From assembly GCA_033856175.1 (NCBI GenBank), contig JAWVFK010000020.1:119888-183887 (forward strand): a stretch of DNA of 64,000 nt, written 5' to 3'. Below the pieces are notes generated by a model. It saw nothing but the letters and a program-made list of their open reading frames with translations. It searched no databases and had not been told where the DNA came from. This document shows, piece after piece, positions 7,522 through 16,706 of the stretch. The position numbers were made by a program, and so were the translations under genes. The first letter of the stretch is position 1; each line of letters begins with the position of its first letter. The stretch comes from JAWVFK01 sp033856175. GTDB lineage: Bacteria; Actinomycetota; Thermoleophilia; Solirubrobacterales; 70-9.

Positions 7522-9012
7522 TTAGTCCTGCCCGACCGGCTCCCGCCCAGCCTCCTTGCCCCGAATATCGGCAAGCTGAGCGTCGATCCAGTCGCCGGGA
7601 TTCCGCGAGAGCACGATCTGCTTGAGCCGTTCGGCTCGGACCCGCCGCTCCTCCGGCTCCATCGTCAGCGCCCGGAAGATCGTGTCCGCCTGCTCCTGGA
7701 TGTCGAACGGGTTGACCGACAGGGTGCAGTCGGCGAGCTCCTCGTGGGCGCCGGTGTTCTCGGAGAGCATGACCACGCCGTCACGCGTGTTGACCGCCGG
7801 CCCCTCCTTGGCGACGAGGTTCATGCCGTCGAAGAGCGAGTTGACGATCAGCAGGTCGAAGTGCTTGTAGCGGGCGACGGCCTCCTCGAAGTTCTCGTAG
7901 ATCCGCAGGTCGATCGGCATCCAGTCGGTGGTGCCGTGGCGGTGGTTGACGACGGCGACGAGCGCCTCGATTCGCTCGAGGTACTCGGCGTACTCGGGAA
8001 CGTCCTGGCGCGAGGGCTGGAGGTGGGCGATGAAGGTGACGCGCTCGCGGAACTCGGGGTGCTCGGTGAGGAAGACGTCGAAGGCGGCGAAGCCGCGGAG
8101 GATGTTCTTCGAGAGGTCGGCCCGGTCGACGCGGATGATCAGGTGGTCGCGACGGCGGCGCAGCAGCTCCTTCTCGTGCTCGGCGACGCCGGGAGAGTCG
8201 GCGGCACGGCGAAGGCGCTCGGGGTCGATCGCCAGCGGGTAGGCGCGGACCCAGGTCTCGCGCTCGCCGTGGATGACCGCCGCGCGCTCGTAGTCGACCT
8301 CGAGCTCGAGCAGCTCCTGGCAGCAGTGGAGGAAGTTGCGGCAGTAGGCGGTCGTGTGGAAGCCGATGATGTCGTTGGCGAGCAGCCCGCGGTAGATCTC
8401 CTCGCGGATTCGTCCCGGCAGGATTCGCCAGCTGTCTGGCTGGGACCAGGGGACGTGGACGAAGTGGTGGAGGAAGACGTCGGGGCGGGCCGAGCGGATC
8501 AGCGCCGGGCAGGTGTAGAGGTGGTAGTCGTGGAGCATCACCAGCGGTGAGCTCTCGCCGGCGATCGCGCCGACGACCGCGGCGGCGATGTCGGCGTTGA
8601 CGGCCTTGTAGCCGAACTCCCAGGCGTCGGTCTCCTGGCGGCGGATGTCGGGGGCGTTGGAGAGATCCCAGAGGTAGTGCTGGATGAACCAGAGGATCGG
8701 GTTGGCGATGACGTTGTAGAAGTCGTCGTAGGCGCGGTCGTCGCTCTCGACGAGCAGGACGCGGTAGTCGACCTCGTCGAGCTCGACGTTGATCGGTGCG
8801 CCGTCGTGCTCGGCGGCGACGGCGACGTCCTCGGCGGTCATCGCCGAGGCGATCCAGAGCGCGTCGCGGTGAGCGGCGACGAGCCCGGTCAGCGCGGTGA
8901 CGAGGCCGCCGCCGCCGCGCTGGACGACCCGCTGGCCCTGCTCGTCGCGGCTGAAGGACGCCGGGCCGCGATTGGAGACGATCGTCAGCTGCCCTGAGTC
9001 CGTCGTCGACAT
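7522..9012 (-). CDS. otsA: Trehalose-6-phosphate synthase (GT20)
   Basis: OtsA transfers glucose from UDP-glucose (or another NDP-glucose) to glucose-6-phosphate, giving trehalose-6-phosphate. The 496-residue protein has the GT20 pattern: SNRGPASF at the N-terminus, RGGGGLVTALTGL (nucleotide-sugar loop), and later VMLHDYHLYTCPALIR, FIAHLQPSRQDVPEY and DLLIVNSLFDGMNLVAKEGPAVN. Length is typical. ATG at 9012. No phosphatase (otsB) is visible beside it; instead the next gene upstream on the same strand encodes TreT, which makes free trehalose directly. The two genes are 37 bases apart and probably share a transcript. Confidence 0.95.
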   Translation of the reverse strand: MSTTDSGQLTIVSNRGPASFSRDEQGQRVVQRGGGGLVTALTGLVAAHRDALWIASAMTAEDVAVAAEHDGAPINVELDEVDYRVLLVESDDRAYDDFYNVIANPILWFIQHYLWDLSNAPDIRRQETDAWEFGYKAVNADIAAAVVGAIAGESSPLVMLHDYHLYTCPALIRSARPDVFLHHFVHVPWSQPDSWRILPGRIREEIYRGLLANDIIGFHTTAYCRNFLHCCQELLELEVDYERAAVIHGERETWVRAYPLAIDPERLRRAADSPGVAEHEKELLRRRRDHLIIRVDRADLSKNILRGFAAFDVFLTEHPEFRERVTFIAHLQPSRQDVPEYAEYLERIEALVAVVNHRHGTTDWMPIDLRIYENFEEAVARYKHFDLLIVNSLFDGMNLVAKEGPAVNTRDGVVMLSENTGAHEELADCTLSVNPFDIQEQADTIFRALTMEPEERRVRAERLKQIVLSRNPGDWIDAQLADIRGKEAGREPVGQD

Positions 9013-9049
9013 TCTCGACTCAGGGTAGCGGGGGCGCGGAATCAGTCAT

Positions 9050-10285
9050 CTAGCCCAGCTCGGTGAACATCTGCAGCCAGTCGCGCAGCAGGCGAGGCGT
9101 CAAGAAGTGGGTGCGGGCGTGCTCCTTGCCCGCCCTGCCGAGGCGCTGGCCGAGCTCTGGATCGGCGAGGATGCCCAGGCAGCGCTCGGCCGTCTCCTGC
9201 GGTGAGGAGACGAGGTAGCCGGTGACGCCGTCCTCGATCTGCAGCGGGATGCCGCCGACGTTGCCGGCGACGGTCGGGCGCCCCTTCCAGAGCGCCTCGG
9301 TGACGGTCAGCCCGAAGCCCTCGCGGATCGACTTCTGGACGAGGACGTCGGCCTGCGACTGGAAGGCGTTGACCTCGATCGCGCCGACGTTGTTGAGGTT
9401 GTTGAGGATCTTGATGTCGGGGTCGGAGTCGGCGTACTCGCAGGTGCGCTGGAAGAACTCCCAGCCCTCGGGATCGTCGGTCGCCATCGAGCCGACCAGC
9501 GCCAGCTGGACCTCCGGCATCTGCGCGGTGATCTGGCGGTAGGCGTCGATGACGCCGACGGGGTCCTTCCAGGGGTCGAAGCGCGAGACCTGGCAGACCA
9601 GCGGCCGGTCGACATCGATGCCGAACTGGTTGCAGACGAAGGCGGCGTCGTCGGCCGAGAGCGCCATGTTCTTCGGCGAGAGCGGGTCGATGGCCGGCGG
9701 CACGATGCGGATGTCGTGGTCGCCGTTGAGAGCGCCCGGCACGTACTGGCGCATGTGCCAGACGGTCGCGTCGTACTCGGAGATGTAGGGCAGCAGCTCG
9801 GCGATCGTCGCCGGGTTGGGCTCGGAGAGATCGATGTGGCAGCGCCAGATCCAGCGGCCGCCGTGCTTGCGGGCGTGGCGCATCATCCCGATCGGCTGCG
9901 GGTCGTGGACGATCACGTAGTCCCAGTCGTCGGCGAGGCTCTCGCCGTTGATCTCGTTGTATTTCCAGAACAGCTCCCACTGCTCGCGGCTGATCACCTG
10001 AGGGTCGCCCTGAAGGGAGTTGTGCATCAGCTTGGTGACGTTGAAGAACTCCTCGCGGCCGAGGATCACGCGCCAGTGGGTGTCGAGGCCGATGTCGCGC
10101 ATCAGCGGCACCAGCGTGTAGAGGATCTCCGAGACGCCGCCGCCGAAGGCCGTCGCCGAGACGTGCAGCACGCGCTTGCCCTCGAGCGGCGCGGCGAGCT
10201 CGCGGATGCTCTCGGTCAGGTCGCGGCCGACGAGGTGGGTGTAGTCGGCCAGGGACTTGGTGCCGAGGGAAACCTCGGTCAGCAT
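9050..10285 (-). CDS. treT: Trehalose glycosyltransferring synthase TreT (GT4 family)
   Basis: TreT makes trehalose from an NDP-glucose and free glucose, reversibly. The 411-residue GT-B protein begins MLTEVSLGTKSLADY. It has the TreT-type N-terminal segment RVLHVSATAFGGGVSEILYTLVPLMRDIG and the acceptor-side HDPQPIGMM and WRCHIDLSEPN. The C-terminal GT4 site is QVSRFDPWKDP, then KSIREGFGLTVTEALWKGRPTVAGNVGGIPLQI with the conserved Glu pair. I chose ATG at 10285; an in-frame TTG at 10303 would add six residues. It sits directly upstream of otsA, so two trehalose routes are co-located. Assignment to TreT rather than another GT4 enzyme rests on the N-terminal motifs. Confidence 0.88.
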   Translation of the reverse strand: MLTEVSLGTKSLADYTHLVGRDLTESIRELAAPLEGKRVLHVSATAFGGGVSEILYTLVPLMRDIGLDTHWRVILGREEFFNVTKLMHNSLQGDPQVISREQWELFWKYNEINGESLADDWDYVIVHDPQPIGMMRHARKHGGRWIWRCHIDLSEPNPATIAELLPYISEYDATVWHMRQYVPGALNGDHDIRIVPPAIDPLSPKNMALSADDAAFVCNQFGIDVDRPLVCQVSRFDPWKDPVGVIDAYRQITAQMPEVQLALVGSMATDDPEGWEFFQRTCEYADSDPDIKILNNLNNVGAIEVNAFQSQADVLVQKSIREGFGLTVTEALWKGRPTVAGNVGGIPLQIEDGVTGYLVSSPQETAERCLGILADPELGQRLGRAGKEHARTHFLTPRLLRDWLQMFTELG

Positions 10286-10330
10286 TCGCCCGCGCCCATC
10301 CAAGCAGTGGCGTTCACGCGCTGCTATCTA

Positions 10331-11287
10331 TCAGTCGGCGGCGTCACGCAGCCGCGCGATGCCCCGCTCGAGCGACTCGCAGATCGCTTGGTGGAGCTCC
10401 TGGTTGGCGGCGGCGACGCACGACATCTGGTGCTCCGGGCCCGATCCCAGCAGCGGCCGATCGTCGAGCGGAGCGCCGCAGGCGTCGGTTACGACGGCGC
10501 CCGCTTCCTCGAGGCAGAGAGCCGCCGCGGCGAGGTCGTAGGGCGAGTTGTTGAGCACCGATCCGCCGCCGACGCGCTCGAACTCCGCCCTCATCCCGGG
10601 CACCTCCTCGACCAGCCGCGGGCCCGGCTCGACGTAGGCGTCGAGCTGCCCGGTCAGCACCCGCGTCATGTCGAAGGTCGCCGAGCCGAGGTCGAAGGTG
10701 CCGCCGCTGACCGACGAGGTGTCGATCAGCTCGGCGAGGACCTCGACCAGCGCCCGGGCCGGCCGGCCGCGAAAGCCGTAGGTCCAGAACATCGAGGCGA
10801 GCTCGCTCGTCCTCGAGAGTCGCGGCAGCGGCTCGACGCCGGCGCCGCGCTCGGCGCGAAAGACGGCGCCGCTCTTGATCTCGACGATGCAGCCGAAGGC
10901 GACGTCGGCCATCGTTGGCTCCTCGTCGAGCGGCGCGGCTGCGACCGACACGCAGGCCGACTCGAGCCCTGCCAGCGCCGGCCGTGTGCCGTCGATCGGG
11001 TCGACTATCAGCACCCACTCGGCGGCGCCGTCGCTGGGCGAGACCATGCCGCGGTCCTCGGAGTAGAAGGCCAGCTCGGGCGCCCGCTCGGCCAGGAACT
11101 GCTCCATGAACGACTCGGCGCGCTCGTCGATGGCGAAGGTGATGTCGCCGTCGCGGTCGCCGTCGGCGTGGACGCGGCCGGCGTGGACGCCGAGCTCACC
11201 GACGAGCTGCTCGCGCAGCGCGGTGGCGAGCTCGCTGACGAGGCCGCCGAGCGCGGCCGGCGCGGTTCTCTGGCTGTGGGCGCTCAT
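10331..11287 (-). CDS. Inositol monophosphatase family protein
   Basis: A 318-residue Mg-dependent phosphatase of the IMPase/FIG superfamily. The metal-binding motif VDPIDGTRPALAG (near residue 90) is intact, and a second Asp lies in SPYDLAAAALCLEEAGAVVTD. The usual GEE that supplies another metal ligand reads SED here. The substrate cannot be told: inositol phosphate, fructose bisphosphate and PAP are all possible in this superfamily. ATG at 11287 lies right after the HtrA-like gene stop, so it is the last gene of the response-regulator/kinase/protease operon, an uncommon partner for a stress-sensing system. Confidence 0.85.
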   Translation of the reverse strand: MSAHSQRTAPAALGGLVSELATALREQLVGELGVHAGRVHADGDRDGDITFAIDERAESFMEQFLAERAPELAFYSEDRGMVSPSDGAAEWVLIVDPIDGTRPALAGLESACVSVAAAPLDEEPTMADVAFGCIVEIKSGAVFRAERGAGVEPLPRLSRTSELASMFWTYGFRGRPARALVEVLAELIDTSSVSGGTFDLGSATFDMTRVLTGQLDAYVEPGPRLVEEVPGMRAEFERVGGGSVLNNSPYDLAAAALCLEEAGAVVTDACGAPLDDRPLLGSGPEHQMSCVAAANQELHQAICESLERGIARLRDAAD

Positions 11288-12487
11288 CTAGGGATTGGCG
11301 CTGAGCGGGCGGTTGCCGAGCCGTACGCGGACCTGCTTGACGGCGCCGGCGTGGAGCAGCTCGAGCGTCACCGTGTCACCGGGCTTGTGGATCGCGATCG
11401 CCCGGGAGAGGTCGTTGTCGCCGATCAGCTTGTGACCGTCCACGGCGATGATGACGTCGCCGCCGACCTTGACCCGCTCGCCCTGGAAGCGCTCCTCGCG
11501 GCTGCCCGCCTGGACCCCGGCCTTGTCGGCCGGGCCACCCTTGACGATGTCGGCGACGAGCGCGCCGGTCTTCGACTCGAGCTTGAGATGGTCGGCCAGC
11601 TGCGGATAGAGGGCCCGTGAGGTGACGCCGATGTAGGCGTAGGAGACCTTGCCGCTGGCGCGCAGCTGGTCGAGCGACCGGCGCACGGCGGTGACCGGCA
11701 CCGCGAAGCCGACGCCGGAGTTCGAGCCCGAGCTCGACTCGATCTGCTGGTTGATGCCAATTACCTGGCCGTCGGCGTCGAGCAGCGGCCCGCCGGAGTT
11801 GCCGGGATTGATCGAGGCGTCGGTCTGGATGCCGCTGTCGATCTGGAACTTGGTCAGCGATTGGATCGAGCGGTCGGTCGCCGAGATGACGCCGACCGAG
11901 AGCGAGCCCTCCTCGCCGAAGGGGCTGCCGATGGCGGCGACGGGTGCGCCGACGATGAGGCCCTGGCCGCTGGCGAGTGTCAGCGGTTGCAGGTCGAGCC
12001 CGTCGGGGGCAACCTTGATCAGGGCGACATCGGCGAAGGGGTCGTAGCCGACGACCTTCGCCGAGACCCGGTTGCGATCGGGGAACTCGACAGAGACCTC
12101 CTTGGCCTGGGTCAGCTTGCCGCCGCTGCCGCCGCCCTGGCCACCGTCGGTGACGACGTGGGCGTTGGTAACGATCTCGCCGCTGTCGCTGATGACGAAG
12201 CCCGAGCCCTGGCCGATGCCGCCGCCGCCGCCAAAGATGCCACCGCTGCCGCCGAAGACCGAGCGGATCGTGACCACGCCCGGCGAGGTCTTGGCGTAGA
12301 TCGCCGCCGGGTTGAACTTGCCTCCCGAGGCGATCTTGATCGCCGTGGCCCGCGGCTGCGACGAGGTGGCATCCTGGCTCTGCGCCACGCTCTGCTCGCC
12401 GCCCCCACCGCCACCGCCGCAGCCTGCGAGGAGTCCGGCGGCGGCGATCGCCGTCAGGGCGCCGAGGCGCTTGGCTACTGCGCTCAC
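11288..12487 (-). CDS. HtrA/DegP-like serine protease with PDZ domain, lipoprotein
   Basis: An S1C-type protease for envelope quality control, 399 residues. The N-terminus has a lipobox (GLLAGC) followed by Gly-rich linker, so it is likely tethered outside the membrane. The trypsin-like triad is visible as His in VTNAHVV, Asp in DVALIKV and Ser in GNSGGPL. A PDZ domain fills the last 100 residues (GALVADIVKGGPADKAGV then VIIAVDGHKLIG). GTG start at 12487 overlaps the kinase TGA as GTGA, suggesting coupled translation. The neighbouring two-component system probably controls it, by analogy with CseC/MprB-type systems. Confidence 0.93.
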   Translation of the reverse strand: MSAVAKRLGALTAIAAAGLLAGCGGGGGGGEQSVAQSQDATSSQPRATAIKIASGGKFNPAAIYAKTSPGVVTIRSVFGGSGGIFGGGGGIGQGSGFVISDSGEIVTNAHVVTDGGQGGGSGGKLTQAKEVSVEFPDRNRVSAKVVGYDPFADVALIKVAPDGLDLQPLTLASGQGLIVGAPVAAIGSPFGEEGSLSVGVISATDRSIQSLTKFQIDSGIQTDASINPGNSGGPLLDADGQVIGINQQIESSSGSNSGVGFAVPVTAVRRSLDQLRASGKVSYAYIGVTSRALYPQLADHLKLESKTGALVADIVKGGPADKAGVQAGSREERFQGERVKVGGDVIIAVDGHKLIGDNDLSRAIAIHKPGDTVTLELLHAGAVKQVRVRLGNRPLSANP

Positions 12488-13925
12488 GAGCGGCCGCTCT
12501 TGGGGGGCGCCTGCGCCGGCAGCGCCAGCGTGAAGGCGGTAAAGCCCTTGTTCGAAGTGACCGCGAGGCTGCCGTCCATCCGCGCCGCCAGCTCGCGCGC
12601 TATGGCGAGGCCGAGGCCGGACCCGCCGGCGACGTCGCCGGAGAAGAAGCGCTCGAAGACCCGCTCGCGGTCCTGCGGCACTATTCCCGGGCCCTCGTCG
12701 CTGACGATCAGCTCGGTGGCCCCGTTCTGGCGCAGCGTCGTCATCGTCACAGCGGTCCCCTCTGGCGTATGGGTGAAGGCGTTGTCGAGCAGGATACGGA
12801 TGATCTGAGCTACCCGGCCGGGGTCGCCGTAAGCGAACGCCGCCTCGGCGGCGCTGCGCAGCTCGAGCCGGGAGCGGTGGTGCTGGGCGGCGGGCTGGAA
12901 CTCCTTGGCGAGCGACTCGGCCAGGCCGGCGAGGTCGAAGTCCTCACGACGCAGCTCGATCGCGTCGGCGTCGAGCTTCGAGAGGTCGAGCAGGTCGGTC
13001 GTCAGCTTGGTCAGGCGCTCGACCTGCTCGCGCATCGTCCGCACGAACTCCTCACGGGTGGCGTCGTCCGGGTCGGACTCGGCGAGCAGCTCGACGAAGC
13101 CCCCGAGCGAGAAGATCGGCGTTCGCAGCTCGTGCGAGGCGTTGGCGATGAACTCCTTGCGGGCGCTGTCGAGCCGCGCCAGGCGTCGTTGCATCTCGTT
13201 GAACGTGCGCGCCAGCTGGCCGACCTCGTCGGCGGAGTCGACGGGGATCTGAACGGCGAAGTCGCCCTCGGCGACCTGCTGCGCCGCCCGCTCGAGCCGC
13301 CGCAGGCGCTGCGATGTTGCCCTGGCGGCGAAGAAGCCCGCCAGCAGCGCCGCCGAGAGCGCGATCGTCCCGGCGATCAGAATCTGGCGCTGGATCAGGG
13401 CGACGTTGTCCTCGACCTCGGCGAGCGAGCTCGAGAAGACGGCGACCCAGCGCGGCGCGGCTCCGTCGGAGGACAGGGGGATCGCAACCTCGCCGGTACG
13501 CACCCCGGCGACGCGCTCGACGCCGGCGCGTGTCCCGCCGCTGAGGACGGCGCTGGCGGCGGCCGTGTAGGCAGGCCGGATCGCCGTCGAGTCGAGCTCG
13601 GAGTCGGCGACGACGAAGGACGGCGCCGCCTGGCCATCGCCCGAGGCCGGGCGAACGCCGAGCACCGTGACGCGAGCGTCGGCCGGCTGCGCGATCGTCG
13701 AGACGAGACCGCGCAGCTCCGCCGGCGAGGCGTTGCGCCGCATCGCCTGGGCCAGCTCCGGGGCATGCCGCACGGCCACCTGCTCCAGGCGGCGGAGCTT
13801 CTGCGAGGTCAGGCTCGACTGCAGCTGAGGCACGACGTAGAGGTAGATGAAGACGACCGCCGCCGCGGTGATCGCGAAGAAGAGGCCGATCAGGCGGTCG
13901 CGGATGCTCCGCGGTCCCAGCCGCC

Positions 13926-13929
<4 letters not shown>
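12484..13929 (-). CDS. HAMP-domain sensor histidine kinase
   Basis: A membrane sensor kinase of 481 residues. A first membrane helix (about residues 11-32) and a second one near residue 190 (LIAGTIALSAALLAGFFA) enclose an extracytoplasmic sensor region. HAMP follows, then the dimerisation domain with the phospho-accepting His in FIANASHELRTP. The ATP-binding domain shows N-box LLDNAFTHTPEGT, G1 VSDEGPGI and G2 GSGLGLAI. ATG at 13929 overlaps the response regulator stop as ATGA. The co-located HtrA-like protease suggests that it senses envelope or protein-folding stress; the ligand is unknown. Confidence 0.94.
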
Positions 13930-14633
<704 letters not shown>

Positions 14634-14640
14634 GGAATAG

Positions 14641-14646
14641 AGATTA
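14641..14646 (-). promoter_or_regulatory. Probable -10 box (TAATCT) for response regulator operon
   Basis: On the minus strand TAATCT is followed by seven bases and then the ATG of the response regulator. The start of transcription would fall on or next to the start codon, as in leaderless actinobacterial messages. No convincing -35 box is seen, which is frequent for such promoters. The same hexamer precedes the tRNA-Arg gene near 29544. Confidence 0.5.
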
Positions 14647-14718
14647 GATGCCGTTCGTGCCCGCCCCTGCGATGAATGAGCCAGGACGAGCGTCCGGACC
14701 GCGACGGGCGCGGCGGCG

Positions 14719-16443
14719 ATGATCGACTTCCGCATCTATCGAGCGATGCTGCTGCCGGCGCTGCTGGCGATCACCGTGATGATGTTTTCGCTCGGCCCGG
14801 TGCCCGAGGCCAAGCGCAGCCGGCTGGCGCCGAGCGGGTTCGATGGCGCCCGCGTGGCCGCCCTCGCCGGCGATCTCGCAGCGCTCGCCCCCGATCGCCG
14901 ACCCGGCAGCGCCGGCGACGCCCGCGTCGCCGCCTTCGTCCGCCAGCGCTTCGGCGTGATCCAGGGAGGCCAGCTGACCGAGCAGCGCTTTCACGGTGAG
15001 TTCCGCGGCAGGGACGTGGAGATGAGCAACGTGATCCTGACCCTGCCGGGGCAGTCCGACCGGCGGGTGGTGCTGATCGCCCATCGTGACGAGTCGACGG
15101 GGCCGGGCCTCGCGAGCAGCGCGGCGGCGACGGCGGCGCTGCTCGAGATCGGCACCAGCTTCAGCGGCTCGACCCACAGCAAGACGCTGGTCCTCGTCTC
15201 CAGCGATGGCGGCAGCGCCGCCGCCGCCGGAGCCAAGAGCTTCGCCCAGTACCCGAACGCCGGCCAGGTCGACGCGGTCGTGTCACTCGAGCAGCCGGGT
15301 CTCGCGAAGCCGCGGGCTCCCTTCGTCGTCCCCTGGTCGGCCGGCAGCCAGAGCACCTCGGTGCAGCTGGCGCGCAGCGCCCACGCGGCCGTGCGCGACG
15401 AGGTCGGCGGCCGCGCCGGCGACATGGGCACGTTCGGCCAGCTCGTTCAGCTGGCGCTGCCGAGCGGGCTCGGCGAGCAGGGTGTGTTGATCGAGCGCGG
15501 CTTCGACGCGATCTCGCTCTCCTCGGCGGGGGAGCGCCCGCTGGCTCCGGCTGGCGCCGGCCCTGAAGCCCTTTCGGCTGACACGCTTGGCCAGTTCGGC
15601 CGGGCGACCCTCGCGCTGATGCTCGCCCTCGACGGCGATCCGGACCCGCTCGAGCACGGCCCGGACACGCAGCTCACCGTTGCCGGAAGCCTGCTGCCGG
15701 GTTGGACGCTGCGCCTGCTGGCGCTCACCCTGATCCTGCCGATCGGCGCGGTGGCCGTGGACGGCGCGGCGCGGCTGCGAAGGCGCGGCGAGTCGGTGCT
15801 GCGCCCGCTGGCCTGGGTCGCGGCGCGGGCGCTGCCCTTTGCCGCCGCCGTGATCGCCCTCTATCTGTGTGCGCTCGTCAGGCTGTTGCCGGCGCCGGAG
15901 TTCCCATTCGACGTTCGTGATTACGACGTCGGTACCGGAGCAACCGTTGCCATTGCCCTCGCCTCGCTGGCTCTCGGGGCGACGACCTTGCTCTCGCGAC
16001 CGCGGCGGCCGCCGCCGATCGTCAGCGCCGAGGCGCTGTTCGTCAGCGTCACGCTCGTGATGTCGGCGGCGCTGCTCGCGCTCTGGCTCGCCAACCCGTT
16101 TCTCGCGCTGCTGTTCGTACCGGCGCTGCATCTCTGGCAGGCACCGAGCCTGCCGAGGGTCCCGGTGAGGCTGCCGGTCGTTCTCGGCTTCCTCCTCGCC
16201 GGGCTCGTCCTGCCGATCCTCGCCGTCGCCCAGCTCGCGGACCGCTTCGGTCTCGGTGGCTCGGTGCTCTGGGACCTGGCCCTGCAGCTGACCGGCGGTC
16301 AGATCGGGCCGGGCACTGCATTCCTGGGCTGCCTGCTGGCCGGCTGCGGCGTTGCGACGCTCGCACTCGCCCGGGCGATTCGCCGGCGTGAGGGCGATCT
16401 GGACGTATATGCGAATCGCGCCGATCCGTCGAATGGTCGATAA
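14719..16443 (+). CDS. M28-like (GPAA1-type) membrane protein with degenerate metal site
   Basis: A 574-residue protein with one N-terminal helix (about residues 8-26), an extracytoplasmic M28 aminopeptidase-like domain (residues about 40-320), and some six C-terminal membrane helices. The M28 fold shows in RRPGSAGD and VVLIAHRDES, with His122 and Asp124 at the first metal-ligand position. The bridging Asp expected about ten residues later (family pattern PGADDN) is replaced by GLASSAA, and the catalytic Glu pair is replaced by DGGSAAAAGAKS. It may therefore be a non-peptidase, as in GPAA1, the GPI transamidase subunit. It is divergent from the response regulator. Function unknown. Confidence 0.75.
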   Translation: MIDFRIYRAMLLPALLAITVMMFSLGPVPEAKRSRLAPSGFDGARVAALAGDLAALAPDRRPGSAGDARVAAFVRQRFGVIQGGQLTEQRFHGEFRGRDVEMSNVILTLPGQSDRRVVLIAHRDESTGPGLASSAAATAALLEIGTSFSGSTHSKTLVLVSSDGGSAAAAGAKSFAQYPNAGQVDAVVSLEQPGLAKPRAPFVVPWSAGSQSTSVQLARSAHAAVRDEVGGRAGDMGTFGQLVQLALPSGLGEQGVLIERGFDAISLSSAGERPLAPAGAGPEALSADTLGQFGRATLALMLALDGDPDPLEHGPDTQLTVAGSLLPGWTLRLLALTLILPIGAVAVDGAARLRRRGESVLRPLAWVAARALPFAAAVIALYLCALVRLLPAPEFPFDVRDYDVGTGATVAIALASLALGATTLLSRPRRPPPIVSAEALFVSVTLVMSAALLALWLANPFLALLFVPALHLWQAPSLPRVPVRLPVVLGFLLAGLVLPILAVAQLADRFGLGGSVLWDLALQLTGGQIGPGTAFLGCLLAGCGVATLALARAIRRREGDLDVYANRADPSNGR

Positions 16444-16451
16444 ATGGCGAG

Positions 16452-16706
16452 ATGGTTAGATCGGATGCCCAGATGACGCCCGAGGTGCGGGTCGAGCGAC
16501 TGCGAAGAGCGGTCGACGACGGCTCCTACGACGTCGACGCGCGAGCGGTGGCCCGGTCGGTCATGCGCGCCGTCGGGCGGCTGGGGCTACCTGAGGTCGG
16601 CCTCTCGTGCGACATCGACGGGCTCGCCGTGTCGCTTGCGCGTACTAGGCCAGATGATCGAAGCCCGGCGGCGGCTGGACCTCGCCACTCGCAGCGACGA
16701 ATCTGA
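16452..16706 (+). CDS. FlgM-like anti-sigma factor domain protein
   Basis: A small 84-residue protein. The segment RVERLRRAVDDGSYDVDARAVARSVM (residues 13-38) matches the pattern of the FlgM anti-sigma-28 domain, in which FlgM holds FliA inactive until the flagellar hook is finished. No flagellar gene lies in this window, so the partner is unknown. Start is ATG at 16452; an ATG at 16473 also fits. It begins nine bases after the M28-like gene and runs 62 bases into the convergent thiL gene, so the last 20 residues (Arg/Pro-rich) may have little function. A role as an anti-sigma factor is inferred from the motif only. Confidence 0.6.
   Translation: MVRSDAQMTPEVRVERLRRAVDDGSYDVDARAVARSVMRAVGRLGLPEVGLSCDIDGLAVSLARTRPDDRSPAAAGPRHSQRRI

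Noticed and set aside
9716..11620. Plus-strand frame of over 600 codons opposite treT and the IMPase-like gene
   Set aside because: Both minus-strand genes have clear catalytic motifs; the plus frame has none.
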